Below are positions 11,868 to 21,722 of a DNA stretch of 64,000 bases, one piece after another. The notes beneath the pieces are model-generated. The model was not told the DNA's origin and did no database searches. It was given only the letters and a program-made list of their open reading frames with translations. Source of the stretch: Salticus scenicus (Eukaryota > Arthropoda > Arachnida > Araneae > Salticidae); the NCBI GenBank assembly GCA_963930645.1, contig OZ005659.1, forward strand, positions 163,386,034 through 163,450,033. The letters run 5' to 3'. Every line of letters starts with the position of its first letter. The stretch's first letter is position 1. Both the position numbers and the translations under genes were made by a program.

Positions 11868-13440
11868 AATCGACAACTTTGTTTTAAATTATCACATATT
11901 TATAGTTCAATCATTCGTTTTAAAGGTATTGGCGAGACCTTATGAAAGATACAAATCTTGAATATTTAATCTTCCCCCCCAGGGGTGAAGCGATGCCCAA
12001 CCATGCACAAATTGTTTTTCCTAATTAACTACGACTCTTATCAATAATTAATATTAATTTTACAAGCGCAGGTTAATAATAACTCTCATCATGTACATTT
12101 GTACGAAATTTTGTCCACTACTGCCATGTTATAAATTTAGAAAAAATACGATCAGAGCGCCATCTGTTGAGCGATTGATCCCCAGATCTAATCAGCACCA
12201 GTTTATGTGAGGGACCAACTAAATATCAAGTTTGGTTAAATTTCGTAAACAATAAATAAATTAATTAATTAATTAATTAAAAAAGAAAAATTAAAAAAAA
12301 CTACGATTTTTTTCTAAGGTTTTTTTTTTTTTTTTTTTTTTTTTCCCGTTAAAGTTAAAAAAAAATCGATAACTTTGTTTTAAATTATCACATATTTATA
12401 TTTCAACCACTCGTTTTAAAGGCATTGACGAAACCTTATGAAAGATACCCATCTTGAATATTTAACCCCCCTCCCCCCCCAGGAGTGAAGCGATGCCCAA
12501 CCATGCACAAATTGTTTTTCCTAATTAACTACGACTCTTATCAATAATTCATATTAATTTTACAATCGCAGGTTAAGAATAACTCTCATCATGTACATTT
12601 GTCCGAAATTTTGTCCAATACTGCCATGTTATAAATTTAGAAAAAATACGATCACAGCGCCATCTGTTGAGCGATTGATCCCCAAATCTAATCAGCACCA
12701 GTTTATGTGAGGGACCAACTAAATATCAAGTTTGGTTAAATTTCGTTAACAATAAATAAATAAATTAATTAATTAATTAAAAAAAGAAATATAAAAAAAA
12801 ACTACGATTTTTTTTTCTAATTTTTTTTTTTTTTTTTTCGTTAAAGTTAAAAAAAATCAATAACTTTGTTTTAAATTATCACATATTTATAGTTCAACCA
12901 CTCGTTTTAAAGGCATTGACGAAACCTTTCGAAAGATACTCATCTTGATTATTTACCCTCCCGGGGAGAATTTCCCCCCAGAGGGGGAACCGATGACCTC
13001 ACATGCGCAATTTTTTTCCTACTGAACTACTACTATTATCAGTAATTCGTATTAATTTTACAATCACAAGTTTAAAATAACTCTCATTATGCACATTTAT
13101 ACGAAATTTTGTTCTATATTGCCATGTTAAAAGTTTACAAAAAATGTGCCACCTGTCAAACAGTGACACTTGTTGAGCGATTGATCCCCAAATCTAATCA
13201 GCACCAGGTTATGTCAGGGTGCAATTAAATACTAAGTTTGGTTAAATTTCCTTCATCGGTTCGTGAGATACAGTGTCCACAAAAATCGTGATACACACAG
13301 ACAGACAGACATTTTCTAAAAACTATCAATTCGTGTTCAGGACATCCCAAAACGTGTAAATCTATCAAAAAACGGAGGTTGAAAATTTTCACGAATCCAA
13401 TACTTTTTCTCTCTATATTACATATAGAAGGAAGTAAAAA
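11868..13440. repeat. Three tandem copies of a ~490-bp unit
   Basis: Units begin at AACTTTGTTTTAAATTATCA near 11875, 12371 and 12861, giving periods of about 496 and 490. Each contains GCGATTGATCCCC, ATCAGCACCAG and AGTTTGGTTAAATTTC and the first two end in an ATTA/AATA microsatellite plus A or T run. Unit 3 instead continues into a different tail (CAGACAGACAGACATTTTC, CATATAGAAGGAAGTAAAAA, A run at 13438-13447), which looks like the true 3' end of the source repeat. Units 1 and 2 are closer to each other than to unit 3. Confidence 0.8.
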
Positions 13441-14156
13441 AAAAAAATTATATCGCATGACGACAGGATTGTTACTATCTTATGAATAAATAAGAAAAAA
13501 ATACTAAATTTGCTAATCTATCCAATTTATTGTCTTTGATGGATATAGAGTTTTTGAGGTGCTTTAAACGCAATTTCATCATGATTAAAAAATATGTAAA
13601 TAAAATATTGCAGATAGTGCGTCTCATAAACAAATGGAATGAATTTTAGGAAATTCATTACTTGACTACACCTTGACTTTAATTGGCGCTGATTAGATTT
13701 TGTATTAAAAATTGGCTGCTATACTACAGTTTCCTTATATGTTTACTTATATAGTAATGCACAAAACTTAATGCGTACGATAATATGAATACACAAAACT
13801 TGATATGCATGAGGTCCATGAGGAAAATTTTCATGGATTAATTTTCGAGCATATCGGCTAATAGGCGGTGTTTCTGTAGTATATTCTAACCCCAACTGAA
13901 AGCAAAGAATAGCTACCAAACGGTATATTGAAAATGGATATTATGAAAGAAAATTATTATATATTTTGCGTGTATATTGGAACATAAATGATTCTTGAGT
14001 GATACATATTCTGCAGTTTTTCAGTTAGCTTTATCGTAGTCTATTTATAAAAACTGTAAACTGCATAATTAAAATCTTAATTGCCAGAAACAATTTTGAT
14101 TTTAAAATTTTATGCACGTAAAGCACCATATAACGGTCTTTTAGAGAATGATACAG

Positions 14157-14187
<31 letters not shown>

Positions 14188-14309
14188 GATCGCCCAACAT
14201 ACTAGTTTATTCCCCTAAAAAGGGTGGATATGTATTAAAAATTGGGATTTGTTTTAACTAGAAAAACAGTGGGGTTCATCACAAATACTATGGTTCATTT
14301 AAAGTGGAA
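13441..14309. other. AT-rich DNA, no gene seen
   Basis: Part of copy A with no recognisable open frame. A run of A lies at 14157-14185. The stretch 13990-14110 weakly resembles 15310-15430. Confidence 0.5.
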
Positions 14310-14888
14310 AAGGGGATCCGGACATTATATCGCGGGACAAAATATCGCCGGATAAAATGTCGCGTTAAAAAAATAATATGGTTTATTTGAAAATTTTTAT
14401 TTCTGTCACGTGTGATCTCTGGTGAAAGCCACAGGGCCTTTTAAATTAATATAAATTAATTAAAATAAATAAATACATTATAGAATGGAATTTTATTATT
14501 TTATCTATATTTAATTTTAAGTTACTTTATCATTTACTTTTCACCATTCAAAATACATTTTTAAAATATTGTACATCACTGCTGACATTAAAGCTGAACA
14601 CTGTTCACAAACCTTAATTAAAAATTTTAAAATAGATAAGCACGATTGAATTCTTTATGACTTATATTTAAAAAAAAGTTAATAAACATATACATTAAAC
14701 TCTTTTAAGAAAAATTTATAACAATTTTTGTGGTGCTTTTGTGTGTATGCCAGTGCTCTGTCTAAAGTATATGTTTTCATGAAATTTTATACAACATTAT
14801 TAATAATTAATAGCAGGAGACTTGGCGTTGGAATATTAAAACAGGAATAAACTACTACGTCAGAAACGCCAAAGAAAAAATATTGAGG

Positions 14889-14934
14889 TGCATACAGCTG
14901 TTTCGGTAGCCTAAAGCATACCGTCATCAGTGCA
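14889..14934 (-). ncRNA. Hammerhead ribozyme motif (left palindrome arm)
   Basis: Mirror copy of the 14950-14995 motif on the opposite strand, identical in sequence because the palindrome is perfect here. Confidence 0.75.
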
Positions 14935-14949
14935 AAAAGAAGTTCTTTT

Positions 14950-14995
14950 TGCACTGATGACGGTATGCTTTAGGCTACCGAAACAGCTGTATGCA
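14950..14995 (+). ncRNA. Hammerhead ribozyme motif (right palindrome arm)
   Basis: The core CTGATGA is at 14954-14960, then one extra C, stem II GGTA/TACC (14962-14965 with 14976-14979, 10-nt loop), then GAAAC (14980-14984). Stem III is the short palindrome ACAGCTGT (14983-14990). The expected cleavage nucleotide is A14991. Stem I pairs TGCA 14950-14953 with TGCA 14992-14995. All core residues of a hammerhead are present; the inserted base before stem II is unusual but has natural precedent. Activity is inferred, not shown. Confidence 0.78.
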
Positions 14996-15971
14996 CCTCA
15001 ATATTTTTTCTTTGGCGTTTCTGACGTAGTAGTTTATTCCTGTTTTATTATTAATAATTACCAACTTCTTTTTGCTTTCCATTCATTTATGTAGGCGGTA
15101 TTTTGTCCACGCGAGATTATGTCCCGCGAGATTTTGCCCCCAACCCGCGAAAAAGAAAATCTACTTCATGTATTTCGTATAATATTTCGTCTTTCCGTCT
15201 GTGAAACTTTGCATGAAAGTTAGATATAATGAAAAATCATGCTTTTTTATTTTGAGTATTAATATGAGTTTTTTTACACAACTCATATATATTCAATTCC
15301 TGTTATTTTTCAACGGGCTATACCTTAGCATCTATTTGGTTAAAAACTGCAGTAAATTGATTAATTAAAAACGTTATTGTGAAAAGCTTGGTTGATTATT
15401 TTTATGCATATTACAGTAATATGTAGAATTATACAGAAAAAGGGTTTTTTGTATACACACATTTAAGTTACTTTACAGAAAGAGTAAATAAGTATTAAAA
15501 TTTAGATCATGTCTAGTAACAATAATAATACACATTCATTTATATATATATATATATATATATATTCAAAATACAAAATAAATTCTAGATAATTATCAAA
15601 AAAACTTTTTTTTTTTTTCCTTTATTAATGAGATAAGATATAATAATTACGGAAGAGTTACTTTTAGGCACTTATTTTAAAGTATAAAAATTCTCACTTT
15701 AATTGCGAACTCGCAAGAAAACTTTTGTAAATGGAGAAATATATTTAAGTAGTTACATTTAAAACAACGCTTAAAACAGAACAATTATTTTCAAAAGTTG
15801 AAGAACAAAAGTTTTCCAGTTTAAAGTAACATTTGGGATTTGAAAAGTGAAATAATGTTTAACAATGTATAATATATTTAATTGTTGGTAAAGGAGTTAT
15901 GTTTGATATTCGTCTAAATATTTATGATAATGATGATAGTTTCAATTTTTTTATACTTAATGACATGAACT

Positions 15972-15992
15972 AATAATAATAATAATAATAAT
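15972..15992. repeat. (TAA)n microsatellite
   Basis: Seven uninterrupted trinucleotide units near the right end of copy A. Confidence 0.85.
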
Positions 15993-16058
15993 AGATACAC
16001 ATTACAAAGAAGAGTAGTAATTTAACTAACGTGTCTTAAGAATAGTAATTTAAATATA

Positions 16059-16062
<4 letters not shown>

Positions 16063-16096
<34 letters not shown>
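16063..16096. repeat. (TA)n microsatellite at the A/B junction
   Basis: TA tract in the short unmatched stretch (16061-16309) between copies A and B. No gene seen in that stretch. Confidence 0.85.
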
Positions 16097-16100
<4 letters not shown>

Positions 16101-17452
16101 TACATTAAGTAAATAAACTGATGTGTCACCCACACGGCTTTCTCTTACTCTGAAATTTAATACTATAAATACAGATTGGCGATTAAGGGGTAAGATAACG
16201 GGCACTGTTAGTTTATTCTTATGCTGTTTATATATAATACTATTAGTATATTAGTATTTATGCGGGTATATAATTCTTAAATTAGAAAAAAAAATAATAA
16301 AATAATAAAAGTTTAGAACCGTTTGTTCACCGCAACACTGTAAATAAATTTTAACTTAGCATATATGCTCTGCTCAAGATAAAAATTGTATAAGATAGTA
16401 AAATTAAAATTGAAAATATATAACTTTATATAGATTTTAACTCTACAAATAAACTGCATATATTGTGATTTTTGAATAAATCTAACTAATAAAGCAAGAT
16501 ACATGTTTATATTCTAATATTAAAGATATAAATGTGTTTTGGCGTCTTTTGAATACCCGAAATTTTAATAAAAATATTTTATTTTATTTAATCAGTGACA
16601 ACTATTATAGAAATATACAAATATTGTTCTGTTAAAATTTAATCTAAAACATTTCTTATTAAACTATTTATGACAATCTTCTGAAAATATTTCTATTCTG
16701 AACGAGAAAATCTGAATATTTCTTCCGTTTATGTAAACTAACTAGAAAATAATTTTTAAGTATTATATTATGAACTTATTTTCAATAAATATACTATTTT
16801 TATTAAAAATAACGATTTATTCGGACACTTTTTTTTTGTTGTTGTTTCCATATCACAAAATTTTCATTATGTTTCATAACTTGTTTTTATAAAATAACTT
16901 TGTAACTACAGATTAGTATACAGAACCCATACTGACACATTCATAATCGAAATATGTCAGCTCTGTAATGTTCTGTAGTGCGGTTTGACAAATTATGACA
17001 TCCCGCATTACCAAGTTTGATGATACTCAGTAATTCATTCTCACTTGTGATACTGCATGAACTACATTTAATGAAAAATAACTGGAATTTTAAACAATAA
17101 ATTCCCAGTTTTTTTTTTTTTTTTAAAGTACTAATATTTTTCAATGAAAGATATGTTTTAATTTTTTTTTCATCTGTTTATAACATTATTTTAAAGTTTT
17201 TTGATTATAAATTTTATTATTACTTCCTATTTTATAATGATTATTTATTAAGAACATTTTAATCATGTCTATTAAAGATAATATAATTTTCTTGAATAGT
17301 GTTTATAATATAATACTCAGTAATTCTCTTTCAACTATGAAACTACATGTAATACAATGAAATAAAAACAACTAGATTTTTTAACAATAAACTGCTAGGT
17401 TTTTCGAAAGTAATAACATTTTTCAATGAAAAATACGATTAAATATATATAT

Positions 17453-17483
<31 letters not shown>
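17453..17483. repeat. (TAGA)n microsatellite
   Basis: About seven tetranucleotide units directly after a TA stretch. Confidence 0.9.
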
Positions 17484-17725
17484 TCTAGAACATCATTACA
17501 CGATTTTAATATTCTGAATTTTATTATGACTTCCACTATCCATTTCATAATATCTAGATAATATTAAACTTTTCAATGAAGTTTATGATAGATAATATGT
17601 TTTTCATGCTTGTATGAATTCTGATTATAATATAAAATAAATGCACAACTATTTCATGTAGTAAAAGAAAACTAATTCATTATCAATTTTTTTTTTCTAA
17701 GAAAACAATATTTTAATAATAATTA

Positions 17726-17767
<42 letters not shown>

Positions 17768-18016
17768 CTTGGCATCACTTAATACTTAAAGCATTTCACA
17801 GTTATTAGACAGTTTAAAAAATTTAAATCGTTAAATAATTCATTAAAATATTAAAAGAAAGAAGTACAATACAATGTTTGAATGCTTTGCCTTATGTTTA
17901 ATGAACGATAATACATCGGGTTATTATTATTATTATTTTTTTGCATCAATTTCAAAGTGAATAAATTTTAAACAAGTAATTTCCGGTAGTAACCAATCTG
18001 CAGTAAATATAGGAAA

Positions 18017-18018
<2 letters not shown>

Positions 18019-18069
<51 letters not shown>
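18019..18069. repeat. (TA)n microsatellite
   Basis: About 25 uninterrupted TA units. Confidence 0.9.
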
Positions 18070-18072
<3 letters not shown>

Positions 18073-19122
18073 CAATATTTTACGGGAAAAATAGATGATG
18101 AAAAATATTAAAATCGCTGCAGTTCAAAATACCTAAATAACCATTACAAGATATAATAAACTAATTATGTTTAAAATAATATCATACTACAGCTCTTCAA
18201 ACATCATTTAAATTTATTTTCAAAATTTTAAACTTTAAATTTATTTTTTCTTCAGTTCCAAAATTTTGGGAATAATTACTTACTTATAATGCTCCTTGCT
18301 AATTTACTTTTATAAAATCCTCTAATAAATTTGTGTAATTGTTAATGATTGCACTTGTCCCAAAACTGTCCCAAATTTATTACATTTTGAAATCATGAAA
18401 TTATTACATTTACTGTGAACTCTTAAATTCAGTCGTATGATAAAAATTCATGAAGTTTTTAAGATTTATTTTGTTTTATTTTATTTTATTTTATTTATTT
18501 TCTCATTGATGCTATAATAAGGATATAAGAAATTGTTCCCTTAAAGTAGTATAATTAGCATGGAGCTTTTCGAAATTAGAAATTATTTAGTACATTTATT
18601 GACATAAAAGAAGCCTTTCCATATAAAAAATTACTTTTTATTATTTAAAACACGCTGTATAAAAATGATAGATTTCGTGGTATTACTTCAAGCAATAAAA
18701 GTAAATAATGTAAATAATAATAATAATAATAGCCCCTTGTCTCTTTAACAATGTTCATGTAAAGAGTCCCAGAAGAACGTGATATGCATAAAATATCTGA
18801 TACTTTCCTGTAAAATAACTATATGTTATGTACACATCATTTACTTTAAGGGTTATACTCTACCAGTGCAATGTAATAGTTATAAGTATTATATATAAAC
18901 AATTATTATAAACAATTTAAGAATATTAAAACCAACTTAAATCAATTTGAGTCCAAAATTGACTGGGAATTGAGTATAGAAATATATTCTATACTATAAC
19001 TATAGAACTAAAACTATAGAAATATATATTATATACATATATAACTATATATAATATATAACTATATATTACTAAAACTATAGGAATATATTCTATACTA
19101 TAAATCCTTTAGAAAATCCTAA

Positions 19123-19430
19123 CTGATAAAAACAACTCATGGGGGTATTTACGGAATTCCTTGTTTATGCGGACAATCATATATTGGTAAAATAAAACGT
19201 AAACTCAAGTTTTACATTAAGAAACACATGGTTTATGTTCAAAAACAAGAAATAAGCAAATCCGCCATTGCTAAGCATTTTTGGGATAATAACCCTACTT
19301 TTAACTTTATTTCAGCTAAAACAATTTGTCGGCTCAAACACTTACATGAACTCTTTCCATGTCTATAAAAATCATAGAAAATATGTCATTTATTGCGATT
19401 TTGCTGAACCCCGTCCTTTCAAATTCTTAG
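19123..19430 (+). pseudogene. Penelope-like element, GIY-YIG endonuclease remnant
   Basis: From 19123 the plus strand reads a short open frame with GGIYGIPCLCGQSYIG, the GIY...YIG signature with the paired cysteines typical of the Penelope endonuclease, followed by KRKLK, an IKKH stretch and SKSAIAKHFW, which fits the rest of that domain. The frame meets a stop at about 19364, and likely continuation (KIIENMSF) appears in another frame. No reverse transcriptase is recognisable upstream, so this is a 5'-truncated, mutated copy. Penelope elements are retroelements whose RT is related to telomerase. Confidence 0.7.
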
Positions 19431-19499
19431 AAATATCACAGGAAATTCACACATTCTTGTTTTTCATGATACATTTACGTTGATTCCTGTAGCCCAATA

Positions 19500-19600
19500 T
19501 CCTATTGGCTGACACCTTCCGTTTTTTTAATCCCTATTGGCTGCTATTCCGACTCTAAAATTTACTTCCCTATCTATATATAAGAGCAGCAATCCATGTT
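19500..19600 (+). promoter_or_regulatory. Candidate Penelope-type promoter
   Basis: Two ATTGG boxes (inverted CCAAT) at 19504-19508 and 19536-19540, each within a CCTATTGGCTG phrase, stand upstream of a TATA-like TATATATAAG at 19575-19584. A decayed hammerhead follows about 25 bp on. The order fits a terminal promoter of a Penelope element, but spacing alone is weak evidence. Confidence 0.35.
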
Positions 19601-19607
19601 GTAATTC

Positions 19608-19655
19608 TGCACTAATGACGGTATGCTTAACGGTATTGAAACTCTAATTTGCTTT
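19608..19655 (+). ncRNA. Decayed hammerhead ribozyme motif
   Basis: CTAATGA at 19612-19618 replaces CTGATGA, losing the core G. It is followed by an extra C, a GGTA...TATT stem II with two G-U pairs, and GAAAC at 19638-19642. Flanking TGCA...TTTGC could be remnant stem I. The layout matches the intact motif at 14950-14995, including CGGTATGCTT. It is probably inactive. Confidence 0.6.
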
Positions 19656-20650
19656 TAATATTTTTTACACTGGCATTTTCAACATTGCCTAAATACTTAT
19701 AAAATATGATATTTGAATATTTATTAAATTCGGATTATTATATAATAGACATTAATTTTACCAAATTGTTTTTTCGTCTCTTGAAAAATGTAAAATTTAT
19801 AAACAAGAAAATTAGAGTACTGTTAACTATATAGCAAAATTTTAATATCTTTATATATAGATACGTTTTAGTCTCATTCAAACAATTTAATAAGCTACAT
19901 TTTACTAGCCATATGCAATAAAATAATATTTAAATGTATTAATTTTATAATAGTTAAATAATTATATTTCATGACGCTGGAATATAAAATATCCTTCACC
20001 CATTATAAATTCTAACTGTTAATTATTTTCTGCAATTTGACATTCCGTAGTTGTCTGATTATTATAATTAAATGAAATGCACTGTAGAATTTTTGGCGGA
20101 AAAAAAAGTTTTTTGACAGCAGTTCAGAAATATGCATAATTTCTTGACATTATTCCTTTAAGAATTAATCAAACTTCATCACGCGTATAGCTTTTCCTTT
20201 CGTGTCAGGTTTCACGTCGAGTTAGTTCACACCTTATGCAATATGCGGAAACACACTATAAATAAAGTGCTATTCATTAATAATAGTATTTCGTAGAAAT
20301 GTGGTACTTTCTATATTTATTTAATCTTTCTCTATACAATTTTAATTGCGACCATGCATCTCATATTTGGATTTTTTTTTATTTTATACGTACAATACTT
20401 TTCTTACATAGTACATATGACTCAAATGTAAGGAAGATCTTTAAATATATTTTATTTTTACGTCACATTCCCATGACGCTGAATTTCAAAACACGCTATA
20501 ATCCTTTTATTTATTCTTTTATTTTTTTTTTCTGAAACTTAATTTTTTTAGTACGTTCATTCTTATAATTATAGTAAATGCGTTGCAGAACATTCAACAA
20601 GAAAAAACCTTCGACACAATTCTCAAATATGTTTAAATTCCTAACAGTAA

Positions 20651-21217
20651 TCCTCCGTCTATATATATAAAATCGTTCTTCCTGACTGACTGAGGAGGTG
20701 ATTCATCATCGCCCTTTAGACCTAGAAGCATGAAATTTTGTGACAATGTTCGTTCTATGACGTAGGCATCCACTAAAAAGCGATTTTACAAAATTTCCCC
20801 CTCAAGGGGGGGAGGGGGGCAAAACGTGATTTCACAAAATCCTTCATATCTCAAACAAAAAAACAGATATCCGTAAAATTTTTGCTTTAAAATATAGCTA
20901 ATACAAATGTCTAAAAACCAATTTCTGAAATAGGATATTTTCGAATATTTTCGATATATTTATTTTCGAATTTGTAAAATTATTAGGCTAGACGGTAGCG
21001 GGGGGGGGGGCGAAGGGGGAAAATAATAGAAATAAGAGTTAGAGCATTTTGGGATTTTTTTCCGAAGGCAGTGAGAACCCGGTGCGACATTTTTCCCAAT
21101 CAGATTTTGTTTCTCTTTTTTTCTTCACGTGATAAAAATTAATGCAATTTTGAGAATTCAGTAATTATAGTGATTCTTTGAAAAATAGGGACCAGCGAAG
21201 CGGGCGTTGCCTGCTAG
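20651..21217 (+). mobile_element. Helitron-like non-autonomous element, 5' TC ... CTAG 3'
   Basis: This 567-bp block is absent from the matching site of copy A (about 8060-8080). It begins TCCTCCG after an A and ends GCGTTGCCTGCTAG before a T, fitting Helitron rules (insertion between A and T, 5' TC, 3' CTRR, no target duplication). The terminal GACCAGCGAAGCGGGCG block recurs inverted at about 40249. The interior has CTGACTGACTGA, C- and G-rich runs and no open frame. A 9-bp local difference at the junction makes the call tentative. Confidence 0.5.
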
Positions 21218-21717
21218 TATTTTATAAAAGTCCATCACGCTTATATATTTTAGTGTCAGCGTTCACGTCCAGTTAGTTCACATCTTATACAATATGTGAA
21301 AACACAGTAAATAAAATTCTATAAACTTACTCTAATATTTCTCTAAAAGATGGATATTTTTCTACATTTTTAAAAAATATTTTTTACAACTTCAATGACT
21401 ATCAATTTTAATTTTTTGGTAATTACGTTAAACGAAAATACACCGAAAAAAAAAATCTGTAACTGACATATAGAAACTAAACTTTGGTTCGAGTAAAAAA
21501 ATGTTCCATGTCTGCGTTATAAATTCTAGTTTCCTATGCTGGCGAGTTCTAAAACCCCTATTAGAATTCTAAAGCGTTTTTCTGTTCTGTCGTGGTAAAT
21601 CTCATTTAAAATTTCTGAAACTAAATCCGAACAAATAAAGCGAGTTTAAGTAATTATAATTTTAGTTTATGACACAATTCTAGGAAATCATGCGAGAATT
21701 TCTCGCAATACAAAATA

Positions 21718-21722
21718 TTAAT
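21718..21722. repeat. Target-site duplication TTAAT, left
   Basis: TTAAT borders the left LTR and recurs at 35980-35984 beside the right LTR. A 5-bp duplication is usual for Ty3/gypsy integration. Confidence 0.9.

Larger units (their letters stand above)
14810..15046. mobile_element. Palindromic hammerhead-bearing retroelement unit, 14-bp TSD
   Basis: A 105-bp arm (14837-14941) is followed, after one base, by its exact reverse complement (14943-15047). A 27-bp single-copy lead (14810-14836) precedes the palindrome. ATTATTAATAATTA occurs at 14796-14809 and 15047-15060, as expected of a target-site duplication. Each arm encodes a hammerhead ribozyme motif. Penelope-like elements are known to carry hammerheads in their terminal repeats, and the 19.6-kb locus links a related motif to a Penelope GIY-YIG remnant. 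I infer an inverted dimer or snap-back copy of such a terminal region. No protein is encoded. Confidence 0.75.
14310..15145. mobile_element. Terminal-inverted-repeat element with TGTCGCG-type ends
   Basis: The left end carries tandem variants of a ~20-bp motif (ATATCGCGGGACAAAATATC, ATAAAATGTCGCG). The right end at 15090-15145 carries the same motif inverted (TATTTTGTCCACGCGAGAT, GTCCCGCGAGATTTTG). I infer a non-autonomous DNA element about 0.8 kb long; exact termini and target duplication are not resolved. It holds the ribozyme palindrome as a secondary insertion. Copy B at about 43310 lacks the element. Confidence 0.5.
3240..16060. repeat. Copy A of a ~13-kb duplicated unit
   Basis: At least eight segments recur in the same order and orientation in copy B: 3290-3360/16748-16800, 3490-3620/16935-17060, 4200-4440/18762-18960, 5850-6310/19905-20310, 7470-7725/20405-20640, 8077-8310/21222-21460, 8570-8990/39870-40240, 11540-11770/42150-42340 and 15550-16060/43580-44080. 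Identity varies by eye and many indels are lineage-specific insertions. No conserved open reading frame spans the matches, so nothing shows a gene in the unit. The simplest reading is an old tandem segmental duplication. Confidence 0.7.
16310..21717. repeat. Copy B of the duplicated unit, left part
   Basis: Collinear with copy A from about 3290 to 8310, and its first 1.2 kb also matches copy C (16330/60440 through 17640/61470). The best-conserved block among A, B and C is 16935-17060, with the phrase ATAATCGAAATATGTCA. B also has a local tandem duplication (17040-17170 against 17310-17440) and its own insertions, the Penelope remnant and the Helitron-like element. No host gene recognised. Confidence 0.7.
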
